From assembly GCA_944324795.1 (NCBI GenBank), contig CALUXR010000009.1:1-62806 (forward strand): a stretch of 62,806 bases of DNA, in the 5' to 3' direction. Origin of the DNA: an uncultured Acholeplasmatales bacterium. GTDB lineage: Bacteria; Bacillota_I; Bacilli_A; Acholeplasmatales; Anaeroplasmataceae. Both the position numbers and the translations under genes were made by a program. A model generated the notes under the pieces. The model saw nothing but the letters and a program-made list of their open reading frames with translations. It made no database searches and had not been told where the DNA came from. This document shows, piece after piece, positions 47,615-56,791 of this stretch (position 1 is the first letter of the stretch; every line of letters starts with the position of its first letter).

Positions 47615-48258
47615 AAATATTAGTAACAGGAACCTCTAGAGGCATAGGTAAGGCAATAGCGTTAAAGTTTTTAAAAGAAGGACATCAAGTAATTGGTTTT
47701 GATATTTTAGAATCTTCAATAAATGATTCAAATTATGAACATTATATTTGTGATATTTATAATTCAAATTTGCCTGATGTTTGTGATGTTGATATTTTAA
47801 TTAATAATGCAGGTGCTCAAAATAGTATTGATGATATTGATATTAATTTAAAAGGTACTATTAGAGTAACAGAAAAATATGCCTTTAATAAAAATATAAG
47901 AAGTGTTTTATTTATTGCTTCATCAAGTGCACGTACAGGGGCTGAATTTCCTTATTACGCTGCAAGTAAAGGTGGTATTTTAGCATATATGAAAAATGTA
48001 GCTATGAGACTTGCAAAATATGGGGCAACTTCAAATAGTTTATCTCCTGGTGGAGTTATTACGGAATTAAATGATCATATTATTAATGATCCTAAATTAT
48101 ATAAAGAAGTATTAGATGAAACGATGTTAAATAAATGGGCTAGTGTTGAAGAAATTGCTGATTGGGCTTATTTTGTTACAATTATTAATAAATCGATGAC
48201 TGCTGAAGATATTTTAATCGATAATGGCGAAGCTAGTAAATTTAATTTTGTTTGGTAA
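47611..48258 (+). CDS. Short-chain dehydrogenase/reductase
   Basis: 215 residues; AAGGAG RBS, ATGA overlap with the transporter. Rossmann TGTSRGIGKAIALKF, NNAG motif (INNAGAQN), catalytic Ser in IASSSAR and YxxxK (YYAASKG). NAD(P)-linked oxidation or reduction of an unknown substrate. Being in the preQ1 operon, it may act on a queuosine-related compound, but this is only inference. Confidence 0.88.
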   Translation: MKILVTGTSRGIGKAIALKFLKEGHQVIGFDILESSINDSNYEHYICDIYNSNLPDVCDVDILINNAGAQNSIDDIDINLKGTIRVTEKYAFNKNIRSVLFIASSSARTGAEFPYYAASKGGILAYMKNVAMRLAKYGATSNSLSPGGVITELNDHIINDPKLYKEVLDETMLNKWASVEEIADWAYFVTIINKSMTAEDILIDNGEASKFNFVW

Positions 48259-48289
48259 GGTTTGGAAATTCTAAACCTTTTTTCTTTTT
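48257..48289 (+). terminator. Terminator of the preQ1 operon
   Basis: AAGGTTT and AAACCTT arms around GGAAATTCT, followed by a T-run. Confidence 0.8.
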
Positions 48290-48346
48290 TTATTTAGAAA
48301 TAGATAAAAATATGGTAAAATATGTACAATAAAAGGGGAAATTATA

Positions 48347-49603
48347 ATGAATAAAGATGCTTTATTTACTAAAATTTTAAAAAGTGAATTAATTGTAGCG
48401 ATGGGATGTACTGAACCGATTGCGATAAGTTTATGTGCTGCTAAATTAAGGGATGTTTTAGGTAATGTTCCTGAAAATGTTGATGCTTATATTTGTGGAA
48501 ATATTATTAAAAATGCTAAATCAGTAACTGTTCCTAATACTGATGGATTAAAAGGAATTGAAGCGGCTATATGTGCGGGAATTGTAGCTAGTAATCCAAG
48601 TTTAGAATTAGAAATATTATCAAAATTAAATAAATTTGACATTAGAAATATTAATGATTTAGTAGAGAAAAAAATAGTACATATTAAATTAGCTACATCT
48701 TGTAAAACATTATATATTAAACTTATAGGAAAATATAAAAATGATGAAGTAGAGGTAGTATTAGAAGATTTGCATAATAATATTACCTATATTAGAAAAA
48801 ATAAAGATATTTTATTAAATAAAGCTGACATATTAGAACAAAAACAACAAGAATATGGTTATTTAAATGTATGTGATATTATAGATTTTGCTAATAATTG
48901 TAATTTAGAAGAATTAAAACCATATTTAAAAAAACAACTTGATTATAATTTTGCAATTGCTAAAGAAGGTATGAGTGGTAAATATGGTGCTTCTATTGGT
49001 AAAATATTATTAGAACAAGCAACAACTACTAAAGATAAAGCGAAAGCTTATGCCGCGAGTGCTTCTGATGCTAGAATGGCAGGATGTGATATGCCTGTAG
49101 TTATTATCTCTGGTAGTGGTAATCAAGGAATAACAACATCAGTACCATTAATGATATATGCTATAGAAAATAATATTAATGAAGAAAAATTATTACGTTC
49201 TTTAATAGTTAGTGATTTAATTGCTTTAGAAGAAAAGAAAGATATTGGTAGACTTTCAGCTTTTTGTGGGGCAATTAGTGCCGGAGCAGCAGCGGCAGCA
49301 GGTATTACTTATATGCTTGGTGGTAGTGTTGAAGCTGTAGCTCATACTATTGTTAATGCTTTAGCGATCAGCTCTGGTGTTATTTGTGATGGTGCTAAAT
49401 CATCATGTGCTGGTAAGATTGTTTTAGGTTTAGAAGCTGGTTTTATTGGCTATAACATGTATATACATCATAAAGAATTTAAAGCTGGTGAAGGTATTGT
49501 TACTAAAGGTGTAGATAATACAATCAAAAATGTAGGTAGATTAGCAAGTAAAGGAATGAAGGAAACTGATAAAGAAATACTTGATATGATGCTTGAAGAT
49601 TAA
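48347..49603 (+). CDS. L-cysteine desulfidase family protein (UPF0597/CyuA-like)
   Basis: 418 residues; RBS AGGGG. Iron-sulfur enzyme family with conserved MGCTEPIA, cysteine-bearing CKTLYI, GSGNQGITTSVPLM, CGAISAGAAAAAG and CDGAKSSCAGKI. Members release sulfide, ammonia and pyruvate from L-cysteine. Single gene with its own promoter and terminator; there is no adjacent transporter or regulator. Confidence 0.88.
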   Translation: MNKDALFTKILKSELIVAMGCTEPIAISLCAAKLRDVLGNVPENVDAYICGNIIKNAKSVTVPNTDGLKGIEAAICAGIVASNPSLELEILSKLNKFDIRNINDLVEKKIVHIKLATSCKTLYIKLIGKYKNDEVEVVLEDLHNNITYIRKNKDILLNKADILEQKQQEYGYLNVCDIIDFANNCNLEELKPYLKKQLDYNFAIAKEGMSGKYGASIGKILLEQATTTKDKAKAYAASASDARMAGCDMPVVIISGSGNQGITTSVPLMIYAIENNINEEKLLRSLIVSDLIALEEKKDIGRLSAFCGAISAGAAAAAGITYMLGGSVEAVAHTIVNALAISSGVICDGAKSSCAGKIVLGLEAGFIGYNMYIHHKEFKAGEGIVTKGVDNTIKNVGRLASKGMKETDKEILDMMLED

Positions 49604-49615
49604 TTAGGTTAAATT

Positions 49616-49651
49616 AAAATGCCTCTTTAGTTTAAAACTTTAGAGGCATTT
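49616..49651. terminator. Bidirectional terminator between cyuA-like and mscL
   Basis: AAATGCCTCT and AGAGGCATTT form a perfect 10-bp stem, with T-residues on both strands. Confidence 0.88.
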
Positions 49652-49655
49652 ATAA

Positions 49656-50153
49656 TTATTTATTTTCTTTTTCTTTTAATGAATCTCTAATTTCTCTTAA
49701 TAATAGAACTTCTTCACTAGGTTTAGGTTCTGGTGCAGGAGCAGCAGGTTTTTGTGCTTCTTCCTTTTTAGCTAATTCTTTTCTCTTATTATTTAAAGTA
49801 GTAAATACTTTTAAGATAATAAATAGAATAATTGCGATTAAGATGAAATTGATAATAGCATTAATTAAGATTCCCCAATTAATTACATTAACTACATCGG
49901 CATTATATGTAACACCCCAATATTCAATAGTATTAACTGTTTCATCAGTAGCTTTAGCTTGTTCAGGATTTAAAACTGTTACTAAACCATCTAAACCAGC
50001 AGGTACAGCTAGTGTTACAATTGGCATTAAAATATTGTTAACGATTGCGTTTACTATAGCTGTAAAAGCACTAGCGATAACAACACCGACAGCCATATCA
50101 ATTACATTACCACGAGAAATGAATTTTTTAAATTCTTGCCATAATTTTTTCAT
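49656..50153 (-). CDS. mscL: Large-conductance mechanosensitive channel MscL
   Basis: 165 residues; AAAGGA RBS. N-terminal WQEFKKFISRGNVIDMAVGV, pore helix TM1, second transmembrane helix (about 90-115), and cytoplasmic C-terminal bundle ending LLLREIRDSLKEK. A Pro/Ala/Glu-rich linker (KKEEAQKPAAPAPEPKPS) makes it longer than the usual 130-150 residues. Emergency osmotic release valve. Confidence 0.95.
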   Translation of the reverse strand: MKKLWQEFKKFISRGNVIDMAVGVVIASAFTAIVNAIVNNILMPIVTLAVPAGLDGLVTVLNPEQAKATDETVNTIEYWGVTYNADVVNVINWGILINAIINFILIAIILFIILKVFTTLNNKRKELAKKEEAQKPAAPAPEPKPSEEVLLLREIRDSLKEKENK

Positions 50154-50328
50154 TTTCTTTTTCCTTTCTTTAAGACAAAGAAATTATAACTTTTTTTAAA
50201 AATAAAGCAACATTTAATTTGAAAAAATATAATATATGATACAATATAGAAAATAATGTTTTTTAAACATATGTTTTAATTTATTATATTTATTATATTA
50301 ACAAATAATAACACGAGTGAGGTATAAA

Positions 50329-50964
50329 ATGAAAATTCCAGAATTAAAAAATCAATTAAAAAAGATTAATAATGCTAATTTAGAATATATTTTTATTCAA
50401 GCATATAAGAAATTAAAGAATGATAAAAAAGAAGAAATTGATCAACTTATATTAAGTAAGGATCCTAAAGATGTAGTTATTAAAAAAGTAGAAGAAACAA
50501 TGCCATTAGGTCCATTATTAAATGAAATAGAAGAATTTATAATAGATGCTTATGAAGGTGCTTTTGTAAGAAGAAAAAAGAATAGTAAATTAAAAAGAAC
50601 ATGGCGAAGTTATGTTAAAAATTGTATTATTAGATTATTAGAAGTTAAAAATGATGATCCTTTATTTTATGAAGCTAAAAGTATGGTTTTAGATCTAATT
50701 AATTTAATGTTTTATGCTTCAGGTCATTATGTATTTAGTTATACAGAAAGTGGTATAAGTGGCCTTAATATTAGTCTTCTAGATACTTATAATACTGTTG
50801 CTGATCAATTAATATATGATTCAATAAATAAAGATTATAGTTTTGAACTTTTAGAAGAGAAAACAAGAAATATTTATAATATAGCTAAAACATCATATTC
50901 TTTAATAGATTATAGCTGTTATGATGAAAAATTAAAAGAAGCAAAAGAAGTTTTAAATAAATAA
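50329..50964 (+). CDS. Hypothetical soluble protein
   Basis: 211 residues from ATG 50329 (AGG about 7 bases upstream; a GTG four codons earlier is less likely). Mixed-helical, no transmembrane segment or signal peptide. KKVEETMPLGPLLNEIEEFI and RTWRSYVKNCIIRLL are conserved-looking but unrecognised. Single gene. Confidence 0.7.
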   Translation: MKIPELKNQLKKINNANLEYIFIQAYKKLKNDKKEEIDQLILSKDPKDVVIKKVEETMPLGPLLNEIEEFIIDAYEGAFVRRKKNSKLKRTWRSYVKNCIIRLLEVKNDDPLFYEAKSMVLDLINLMFYASGHYVFSYTESGISGLNISLLDTYNTVADQLIYDSINKDYSFELLEEKTRNIYNIAKTSYSLIDYSCYDEKLKEAKEVLNK

Positions 50965-50966
50965 AA

Positions 50967-50993
50967 ATTCAGCTTAAAAGCTGATTTTTTTAA
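50967..50993. terminator. Bidirectional terminator between hypothetical gene and LysR gene
   Basis: TCAGCTT and AGCTGA arms around AAA, then TTTTTTT; the LysR stop lies inside the element's 3' side. Confidence 0.75.
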
Positions 50994-51880
50994 TGGACTA
51001 AATCATTATAAATTGAAACTATATCATTTAAGATATATTCATATTCAAAATTTTTAGGAAAAATAATATTTATTTGTCTAGACATATTAAAATTAGCTAT
51101 TGGTCTAATTTGTAAAGTCTTATTTTTAATTTCATGATAACAAGCACTTTTAGGCAAAATAGAAACTCCTCTATTATGGGAAACTAAATCTTTAATAGTG
51201 GCAATATTATCTAATTCTAAAATAACATTAAAATCATTTAACGATAGATTAACATTATTAAGACTAGCTTCAAAGAGAGTAGTAGTTTGACTATTAGTTG
51301 AACGAAGAATTAAATTTTCATTTTTTAAATCATTTATATTAATAATTTTATTATTAGCTAGATGATTACCATTAGCTAAAACAGTTACTAAACTATCGGT
51401 ATCTAATAGAATTGAATTATATTTTTTAGAAGGAATAACACCTTCGACTATAGCTAAATCTATTTCATATGATTGTAATTTATCATAAAGATTTTTTATA
51501 GTATTAGAAATAATTTTTATTCTAGTCCCTTTATTTTTAGCACAATAACTGGCCAAAACTTCAGCTATTGCATTAGATTCTGAAGTGTGAGAAACACCTA
51601 TAATTAAACTCTTTTTTTGTTTTTTCTCGTCATCAATTTTTAATTCTAATTCTTTATAAAGAGAATTAATCCTTTTAGCATATTTAATTAAAACTTGACC
51701 TTCTTCAGTTATTTTTAATTCCTTATTAGCTTTATTAAATATTTTTATATTATATTCATCTTCTAGAACTTTAATTTGTTGACTTACAGCTGGTTGAGTT
51801 AAACCTAGTTCATTAGCAGCTGCAGTAAAACTTTTTAATTCAGCTAATTTTAATAATGTTTGAAATTTTTGATCGATCAT
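50990..51880 (-). CDS. LysR family transcriptional regulator
   Basis: 296 residues from ATG 51880 (GAGGG 6 bases upstream; the ATG two codons earlier is too close). N-terminal HTH LAELKSFTAAANELGLTQPA, VSQQIKVLEDEYNIKIF, then the PBP2-like effector domain (ILIIGVSHTSESNAI, DLAIVEG). Transcribed away from a cation:proton antiporter, 115 bases apart; it may control that gene. Confidence 0.93.
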   Translation of the reverse strand: MIDQKFQTLLKLAELKSFTAAANELGLTQPAVSQQIKVLEDEYNIKIFNKANKELKITEEGQVLIKYAKRINSLYKELELKIDDEKKQKKSLIIGVSHTSESNAIAEVLASYCAKNKGTRIKIISNTIKNLYDKLQSYEIDLAIVEGVIPSKKYNSILLDTDSLVTVLANGNHLANNKIININDLKNENLILRSTNSQTTTLFEASLNNVNLSLNDFNVILELDNIATIKDLVSHNRGVSILPKSACYHEIKNKTLQIRPIANFNMSRQINIIFPKNFEYEYILNDIVSIYNDLVH

Positions 51881-51994
51881 ATACATCCCTCTTATAAGAA
51901 AAAATTATATAAGTATAAAAAACTATTAGTTTTATTTATATTTTTAATTGCTATAATAATAGCACAATTAAATTGTAAAGAAAAGAGGAATAAT

Positions 51995-53263
51995 ATGAAC
52001 TTATGTAGATTTTATACTGATAAAGGGGCTTCAACAATTTTGATCTCTTTAGCTATTATATTTTTAACAGGATTTCTTTTATCTAAAATAACTAAATTAT
52101 TAAAATTACCAAATGTTACAGCATATATTTTAGCAGGTGTTATAATAGGCCCATATGCTTTAGATTTAATCCCCCATTATGTTATAGATAATATGGATTT
52201 CTTAAGTGATTTAGCACTTGGTTTTATTGCTTTTGGAGTTGGCAAATTCTTTAAAAAAGAAGTTATTAAGGAAACAGGAACTAAAGTTATATTAATAACG
52301 ATATCAGAAGCAGTATTAGCGGGAGTACTTGTTATGGGAGTAACTTACCTGTTTTTTTCTAATTTAGGCTTTAATTTTGCTTTACTATTAGGAGCTATTG
52401 CTACAGCTACAGCCCCTGCTTCAACAATGATGACTATCAAAGAATATAAAGCGAAAGGAGAATTTGTAAATACATTATTACAAGTTGTAGCTTTAGATGA
52501 TGTCGTATGCTTACTTTTATTTAGTGTAGCTACAGCGGTAGCATCAAGTACTAATAATGGTTTTAATATAGCAAGTGTATTATTACCAATTTTATATAAT
52601 TTTATTTTCTTAATAATTGGTTTTTTAATAGGTTTAATATTACCAATGCTTATGAAAAAAAGAAGTAAAAATTCAAAAATGATTATTGTTATTGCCTCAA
52701 TTTGTATAATATCTGGTACAGCAAGTTTGCTTGATATTTCTCCTCTTTTATCTTGTATGTTACTCGGTGCTACTTATTTAAATAAAACAAAAGATGAAGA
52801 AATATTTAATTCAATTTCGCAATTTGAACCACCTATTATGTTAGCCTTTTTCGTAATGTCTGGTATGAATATGAATATTGCTGCATTTAAAGTAGTGGGT
52901 GTTGTTGGTATTGTATATTTTATAGTTCGTTTAATAGGAAAATATTTAGGTACATATATAAGTGCTAAAGCAACCAATTCATCAAAAGAAATAAAAAATT
53001 ATTTAGGTTTTGCCTTAGCGCCTCAGGCTGGTGTTGCTATAGGGCTTGCCTTTTTAGCTAATAGAATATTACCAAGCGATGTTGGAGAAACTTTTTTAAC
53101 AGTCATTCTATGCTCTTCTGTTCTATATGAATTGATTGGACCAATACTTGCAAAATTTGCATTATTTAAGAGCAAATCCATAGATTTAAGTGATGTAAAA
53201 AAACAAGTAGAAATTAGTGAAAGTAAAGATGCAATAAAAGATTTGAAATTAGCAAAAAAGTAA
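51995..53263 (+). CDS. CPA2 family cation:proton antiporter
   Basis: 422 residues; ATG 51995 with AAGAGGA. A far longer open frame starting at 51860 crosses the promoter region and is not used. About 12 transmembrane helices; VVALDDVVCLLLFSVATA includes the ion-binding Asp-Asp pair of CPA2/NapA-type exchangers, and FGVGKFFKKE-type loops follow TM. Likely exchanges Na+ or K+ for H+. Divergent LysR gene may regulate it. Confidence 0.9.
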   Translation: MNLCRFYTDKGASTILISLAIIFLTGFLLSKITKLLKLPNVTAYILAGVIIGPYALDLIPHYVIDNMDFLSDLALGFIAFGVGKFFKKEVIKETGTKVILITISEAVLAGVLVMGVTYLFFSNLGFNFALLLGAIATATAPASTMMTIKEYKAKGEFVNTLLQVVALDDVVCLLLFSVATAVASSTNNGFNIASVLLPILYNFIFLIIGFLIGLILPMLMKKRSKNSKMIIVIASICIISGTASLLDISPLLSCMLLGATYLNKTKDEEIFNSISQFEPPIMLAFFVMSGMNMNIAAFKVVGVVGIVYFIVRLIGKYLGTYISAKATNSSKEIKNYLGFALAPQAGVAIGLAFLANRILPSDVGETFLTVILCSSVLYELIGPILAKFALFKSKSIDLSDVKKQVEISESKDAIKDLKLAKK

Positions 53264-53329
53264 AAAAGAACAAAAGAGAACAACATAATATATGCTCTAT
53301 GTATTATAATGATACATGAGGTGAACTTT

Positions 53330-53941
53330 ATGTTGTTAAAAGATAAACTTAAAGAACTGCGCAAAAATAAAAATCTATCACAAGAACAAGTAGCTAAATT
53401 ATTATTAGTTAGTAGATCAACTTATGCTAAATGGGAAAATGGTTTAAGAATTCCTCAAAATTATTATTTAGAAAATTTAGCTAAAATATATGAAATTGAA
53501 ATAACAGACTTTTTTGATATTAAAGATACTAAAATATTAGCTTTAGATGTAAATAGTAAACTTAATAAATTGATATTTGGTTTTATGTTAACAATTATTG
53601 ATTTAATTATAATATTATCATCAATTTTATATTTTTTTAAGATTTATAGTACTAATTGTATTGATTTATTAAATACTGATAAAGGAGCTTTCTATATTAC
53701 ATATAGTTTATCAGATATGAATTGTAACTATTATCCTTTAATATCACTAATCATTAATTTTACTTTTATAATATTAACTATCTTTTTATATTTTTCATAT
53801 AATAAAAAGTTCTTTAAAATATTTAAAATTTTAACAATTATAGTTTTCTTTATTAGTATTACATTTGTTGTTTTAGCCTTTTTATCAGGAAGATTTATGT
53901 TAGTAAAATGGCTTGCAGATAATTTATTATTAGAGGTGTAA
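53330..53941 (+). CDS. HTH-membrane protein (XRE N-terminus, four TM)
   Basis: 203 residues; ATG 53330 with GAGGTGA. XRE HTH (LRKNKNLSQEQVAKLLLVSR, residues about 8-60) joined to transmembrane helices at about 80-103, 137-159 and 165-190. Similar in plan to the HTH-SdpI-like protein at 42219. It starts a two-gene unit with a lipoprotein 2 bases on. Confidence 0.82.
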   Translation: MLLKDKLKELRKNKNLSQEQVAKLLLVSRSTYAKWENGLRIPQNYYLENLAKIYEIEITDFFDIKDTKILALDVNSKLNKLIFGFMLTIIDLIIILSSILYFFKIYSTNCIDLLNTDKGAFYITYSLSDMNCNYYPLISLIINFTFIILTIFLYFSYNKKFFKIFKILTIIVFFISITFVVLAFLSGRFMLVKWLADNLLLEV

Positions 53942-53942
53942 G

Positions 53943-54746
53943 ATGAAAAAAATATTATGTTTAGCTTTAATTTGTTTAATTTTTTTAGTTGGTTGTAAAG
54001 AAGAAATAGAAGAAATACCATTTTGGGATTTTTTAGAAAATTATATAGTTATTTTTAATAATGCAAATGGAAAAGAAGAATATAAATATTTTATTTATGA
54101 AGAAATTAGTTATGATAGTGAAGATGGAAATATAACAACAAATATCTATAAATATAATAGTGAAAAATATTATGTTAATGTAATAAAAAGATTAGAAGAT
54201 AAAAATGGGAATTTTATAGGCGAATATAATCAAATTGCTTATATAGAAGATAATAATTATTATTGTTTTTTAAACACAAAATTAAAAAATCGCGAAATTA
54301 AGAAATATTTTACATGTGATGAAACTTATAATCCATATGATAATATATATTTAATTAATGAGCATATCGAAGCTTTTGAAAATGCTCTTGATATCAGTGT
54401 TTTAACTGACCGTTTAGATTATTATAAAAAGCAATTTATGAATGGTGAAGATATTATAGCTCATCAAAAAGAATTGATACCTTATTATAATGATAATGAT
54501 AATTTAACATTACAAATTAATTTTACAGATGATTATGAAGAAGGAGTGGTTAAAGAAACGAAGAAAGAAATGATATTTAATAATGATTCAATTATTGAAA
54601 ATAATTCTTTTTATGAAAATGGTGAATATATATTAAAGAAATATGATGATGAAACAAAAGTAGATATTTTAATTCCTAATAGTAGTGAATATGAATTACT
54701 TGATAAAATGTATATAACTATCGTACCTTATTTTAATTATATTTAA
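53943..54746 (+). CDS. Lipoprotein of unknown function
   Basis: 267 residues. Signal peptide with lipobox (LVGC, Cys about residue 18), acylated at the cytoplasmic membrane outer face. The mature part is acidic with repeated Tyr/Asn-rich strands (YNQIAYIEDNNYYCF). No domain recognised. RBS GAGGTG in the preceding gene's end; likely partner of the HTH-membrane protein. Confidence 0.85.
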   Translation: MKKILCLALICLIFLVGCKEEIEEIPFWDFLENYIVIFNNANGKEEYKYFIYEEISYDSEDGNITTNIYKYNSEKYYVNVIKRLEDKNGNFIGEYNQIAYIEDNNYYCFLNTKLKNREIKKYFTCDETYNPYDNIYLINEHIEAFENALDISVLTDRLDYYKKQFMNGEDIIAHQKELIPYYNDNDNLTLQINFTDDYEEGVVKETKKEMIFNNDSIIENNSFYENGEYILKKYDDETKVDILIPNSSEYELLDKMYITIVPYFNYI

Positions 54747-55213
54747 CATTTTTATTTGTGTAGGTTTAAGTATAAATAATTATAATCATAACGTATTCTA
54801 AATTAGAGAGTCCATTATTAGCTTTATTTAATTGCTTTAGTTTTTTATATTCTTTAATATCTATAATAGATCTTTTGTTAAATTAAACTAGATAATTAAA
54901 ATGTCCTTAAGTACTATGATTTACTAACAATCATAATAATTAAGGACTTTTATTCATTTCTAATGGTAAAAGGTAATAAAAAGTTGAAAAGAATTTTGCT
55001 GGAAAACTAAAACATATTATTAATATATTTACAAATTTATAAGAAAATTATAAAATTCATTTAACGTTGTCCTAAATTATAAAAATGGAGGTTAAAACAT
55101 AGTAGCTAGAGGAGTGTTCCTTGATATTGATACTGCTATCTTTACTTTTAAAATAGGTGGTCAAACATATTGTTCAATGAGATGGTAAATAAAGTAGAAA
55201 AGAGCTAGAATTT
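54747..55213. other. Intergenic region with element copy 2 and decayed fragments
   Basis: Holds the hairpin element (54872-54959). Immediately beside it, on the minus strand, is a peptide-like remnant (RSIIDIKEYKKLKQLNKANN, from 54873). At 55097-55187 a plus-strand fragment (ARGVFLDIDTAIFTFKIGGQ) lacks a start. No intact gene found. Confidence 0.5.
54872..54959 (-). repeat. Hairpin-bearing element end, copy 2
   Basis: Inverted relative to copy 1 (172-258) and closely similar over its length. Its hairpin (54903-54947) is better preserved: GTCCTTAA/TTAAGGAC outer arms, TATGATT/AATCATA inner arms, loop TACTAAC, followed on the plus strand by TTTTATT. A decayed minus-strand coding fragment begins at its inner edge. 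Confidence 0.7.
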
Positions 55214-55369
55214 TCACATTCTGCTGATACTAAATATGCCATATCGAATCGTATAAAAAACCCAATTATAAACAGTAAAAGATATAATAGCTAATACGGA
55301 TAAAAATGCAAATATAACCGTTCTCTTGTTATAATCATTCTTTAGTTTTTTAAAAATTTCTTTAATCAC
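55214..55369 (-). pseudogene. Truncated membrane protein after TetR gene
   Basis: GTG start overlapping the TetR stop (AAGTGATTAAAG). Encodes 51 residues: basic start (IKEIFKKLKNDYNKRTVIFA) and one transmembrane helix (about 19-39), then an early TGA. The N-terminus resembles membrane proteins that follow TetR genes in Firmicutes, normally several times longer. Likely truncated by the event that left the fragments upstream. Confidence 0.6.
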
Positions 55370-55944
55370 TTTTTAACTATTAATCCTTTAATAAAATCAG
55401 AGACTTCCTGAACAGGAATTTTGCAATCATCATAAACCCAATCAAATACTATAGAAGTTAGTCCAGAAATATAAAAATCCATTAAATATTTATGCCATTT
55501 TTCATCTAATCCAAATCTGTTCATAATTGGTACAAATAGTTTTCTAAACATTTGCTCGTAAGTTTTGTTTGCATTGAATAGTTGAGGATGATTCTTCAAC
55601 ACTTTATAAATATTCTTGTTTTCTTTTATAAAATTTAAATATGGAATTAAATTATCATCATTAATTAACAATAAATCCTCTAGGTTGTCTTTTGAAATAA
55701 TAGTGGTCTCATTTTCTTTTGACTCAAAATGAGAGTTAAATGATAGGTTCAATGATTTGATAGTTTCTTCTAATAAATCATTCATATTTGAATAATGTAA
55801 ATAAAATGTTGATCTATTTACATTCGCAATATGACATATTTCCTTGATTGTGATATATTCAAATTCTTTAGTTTCTAAAAGCGTAATGAGTGCATCATTC
55901 ATTTTTTTGGCGGTATTAAAGTATTTACTTTCATTTTTATTCAT
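55366..55944 (-). CDS. TetR/AcrR family regulator
   Basis: 192 residues; AAGGTG RBS. N-terminal HTH (YITIKEICHIANVNRSTFYLHYSN, about residues 25-50), then a helical ligand domain with LEDLLLINDDN, ending in FIKGLIVKK. Represses its own operon or a nearby pump. Codon and base use look slightly different from neighbours, in keeping with a transferred cassette. Confidence 0.88.
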   Translation of the reverse strand: MNKNESKYFNTAKKMNDALITLLETKEFEYITIKEICHIANVNRSTFYLHYSNMNDLLEETIKSLNLSFNSHFESKENETTIISKDNLEDLLLINDDNLIPYLNFIKENKNIYKVLKNHPQLFNANKTYEQMFRKLFVPIMNRFGLDEKWHKYLMDFYISGLTSIVFDWVYDDCKIPVQEVSDFIKGLIVKK

Positions 55945-55962
55945 GTTTGATGCACCTTCTTT

Positions 55963-56319
55963 CTACTCTTCAGAGATTTCTTTTGCCAATTCTGTAATCT
56001 CAAATGCGTATTTTTCTTTTCTTGACTTTAATATTTTCAAATAAGCTAGATAATTAACACCACATCCAATAAATCCAACAACTCCAAGAATTATTCCTAA
56101 CACTAATCCAGTTGTACCACTTAGACCAAAATCTGTCATTATCATACTCATTCCTGCTCCTGCAATTAAAGCACAAATAGTTCCAGATGTAAAAGCAAAA
56201 ATATTAGCAGGTCTTTTTACTTTTTGATCCAATTTCCTTAATTGAACCACCTTTGTAGTTGTTTTTGGTGCATATTCTTCCGCGATACGCTTTGCGTAAA
56301 CTTTATCTAAATTTTCCAT
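55963..56319 (-). CDS. Small two-TM membrane protein in TetR operon
   Basis: 118 residues; AAGGAGG RBS. A charged N-terminus (VYAKRIAEEYAPKTTTKVVQ) precedes two transmembrane helices (about 40-62 and 67-92) and a helical charged tail (KSRKEKYAFEITELAKEISE). Found in pairs with TetR regulators in other Firmicutes; role unknown. 18 bases before TetR. Confidence 0.75.
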   Translation of the reverse strand: MENLDKVYAKRIAEEYAPKTTTKVVQLRKLDQKVKRPANIFAFTSGTICALIAGAGMSMIMTDFGLSGTTGLVLGIILGVVGFIGCGVNYLAYLKILKSRKEKYAFEITELAKEISEE

Positions 56320-56665
56320 TTTATATCCTCCTTGTCCTTTGACAAAAATAGAATATCATTAAGAAAAATAGTTCTAAACAACACGTTTTCAAAAAAATGT
56401 CTATTTCACTAAATTATAATTAGCTTCAATTAAAACCCCATTACTTGTATTATTTATTAATTATTTTGACAAAAACAAATAATCTGAATATTCAGTAGCA
56501 ACAAAAAACCAACTTTGTGATTGATTCTTGATGTTATTTAATTATTGAATATTCATTCTTTAATTTGAAGGTTAGGCATTAATCTTGACTAACAGCTCAG
56601 GATTTTGTGTTAAAATGATTAATTCAACTATCAATTGCGGGACTTCAATCCTTATAACAAGGCGT
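56320..56665. other. Intergenic region before the tRNA-Arg terminator
   Basis: Nothing coding found. A TTGACT (about 56586) followed by TTAAAAT and several short inverted repeats (ATTGAATATTCATTC-like) are visible, without a clear feature. Confidence 0.5.
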
Positions 56666-56702
56666 AAAAAGGCTTGATACCTTAATTTCGTTGTATCAAA
56701 CC
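56666..56702 (-). terminator. tRNA-Arg terminator
   Basis: Minus-strand GGTTTGATAC pairs with GTATCAAGCC (one G-T), followed by TTTTT. It lies 14 bases after the tRNA 3' end. Confidence 0.78.
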
Positions 56703-56715
56703 TATGCTTTCAATA

Positions 56716-56791
56716 TGGCGCTTGGGATGGGGGTCGAACCCATAATCTTTCGCTTAGGAGGCGAATGCATTTTCCTTTGTGCTACCCGAGC
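56716..56791 (-). tRNA. tRNA-Arg(CCT)
   Basis: 76 bases including encoded CCA. Anticodon stem TTCGC/GCGAA with loop CTCCTAA gives anticodon CCT; T-arm ATGGG-TTCGACC-CCCAT; acceptor GCTCGGG with CCCAAGC has one C-A mismatch at position 4. Promoter TATAAT about 56813-56818. tRNA-Arg genes are favoured integration sites, but I see no integrase here. Confidence 0.85.

Noticed and set aside
47364-47645. Antisense reading frames over transporter and other conserved genes
   Set aside because: They lie opposite well-supported coding sequence, have no RBS, and show the composition expected of AT-rich shadow frames.
51860-51994. 45-residue extension of the antiporter
   Set aside because: It overlaps the divergent LysR start and promoter region, while ATG 51995 has AAGAGGA and fits family length.
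54747-55213. Intact small gene between the lipoprotein and TetR operon
   Set aside because: Only short fragments with stops and no starts or RBS were found.
56341-56715. Prophage or integrative element att site at tRNA-Arg
   Set aside because: No integrase, excisionase or duplicated tRNA 3' end was found; the hairpin beside the tRNA works as its terminator.
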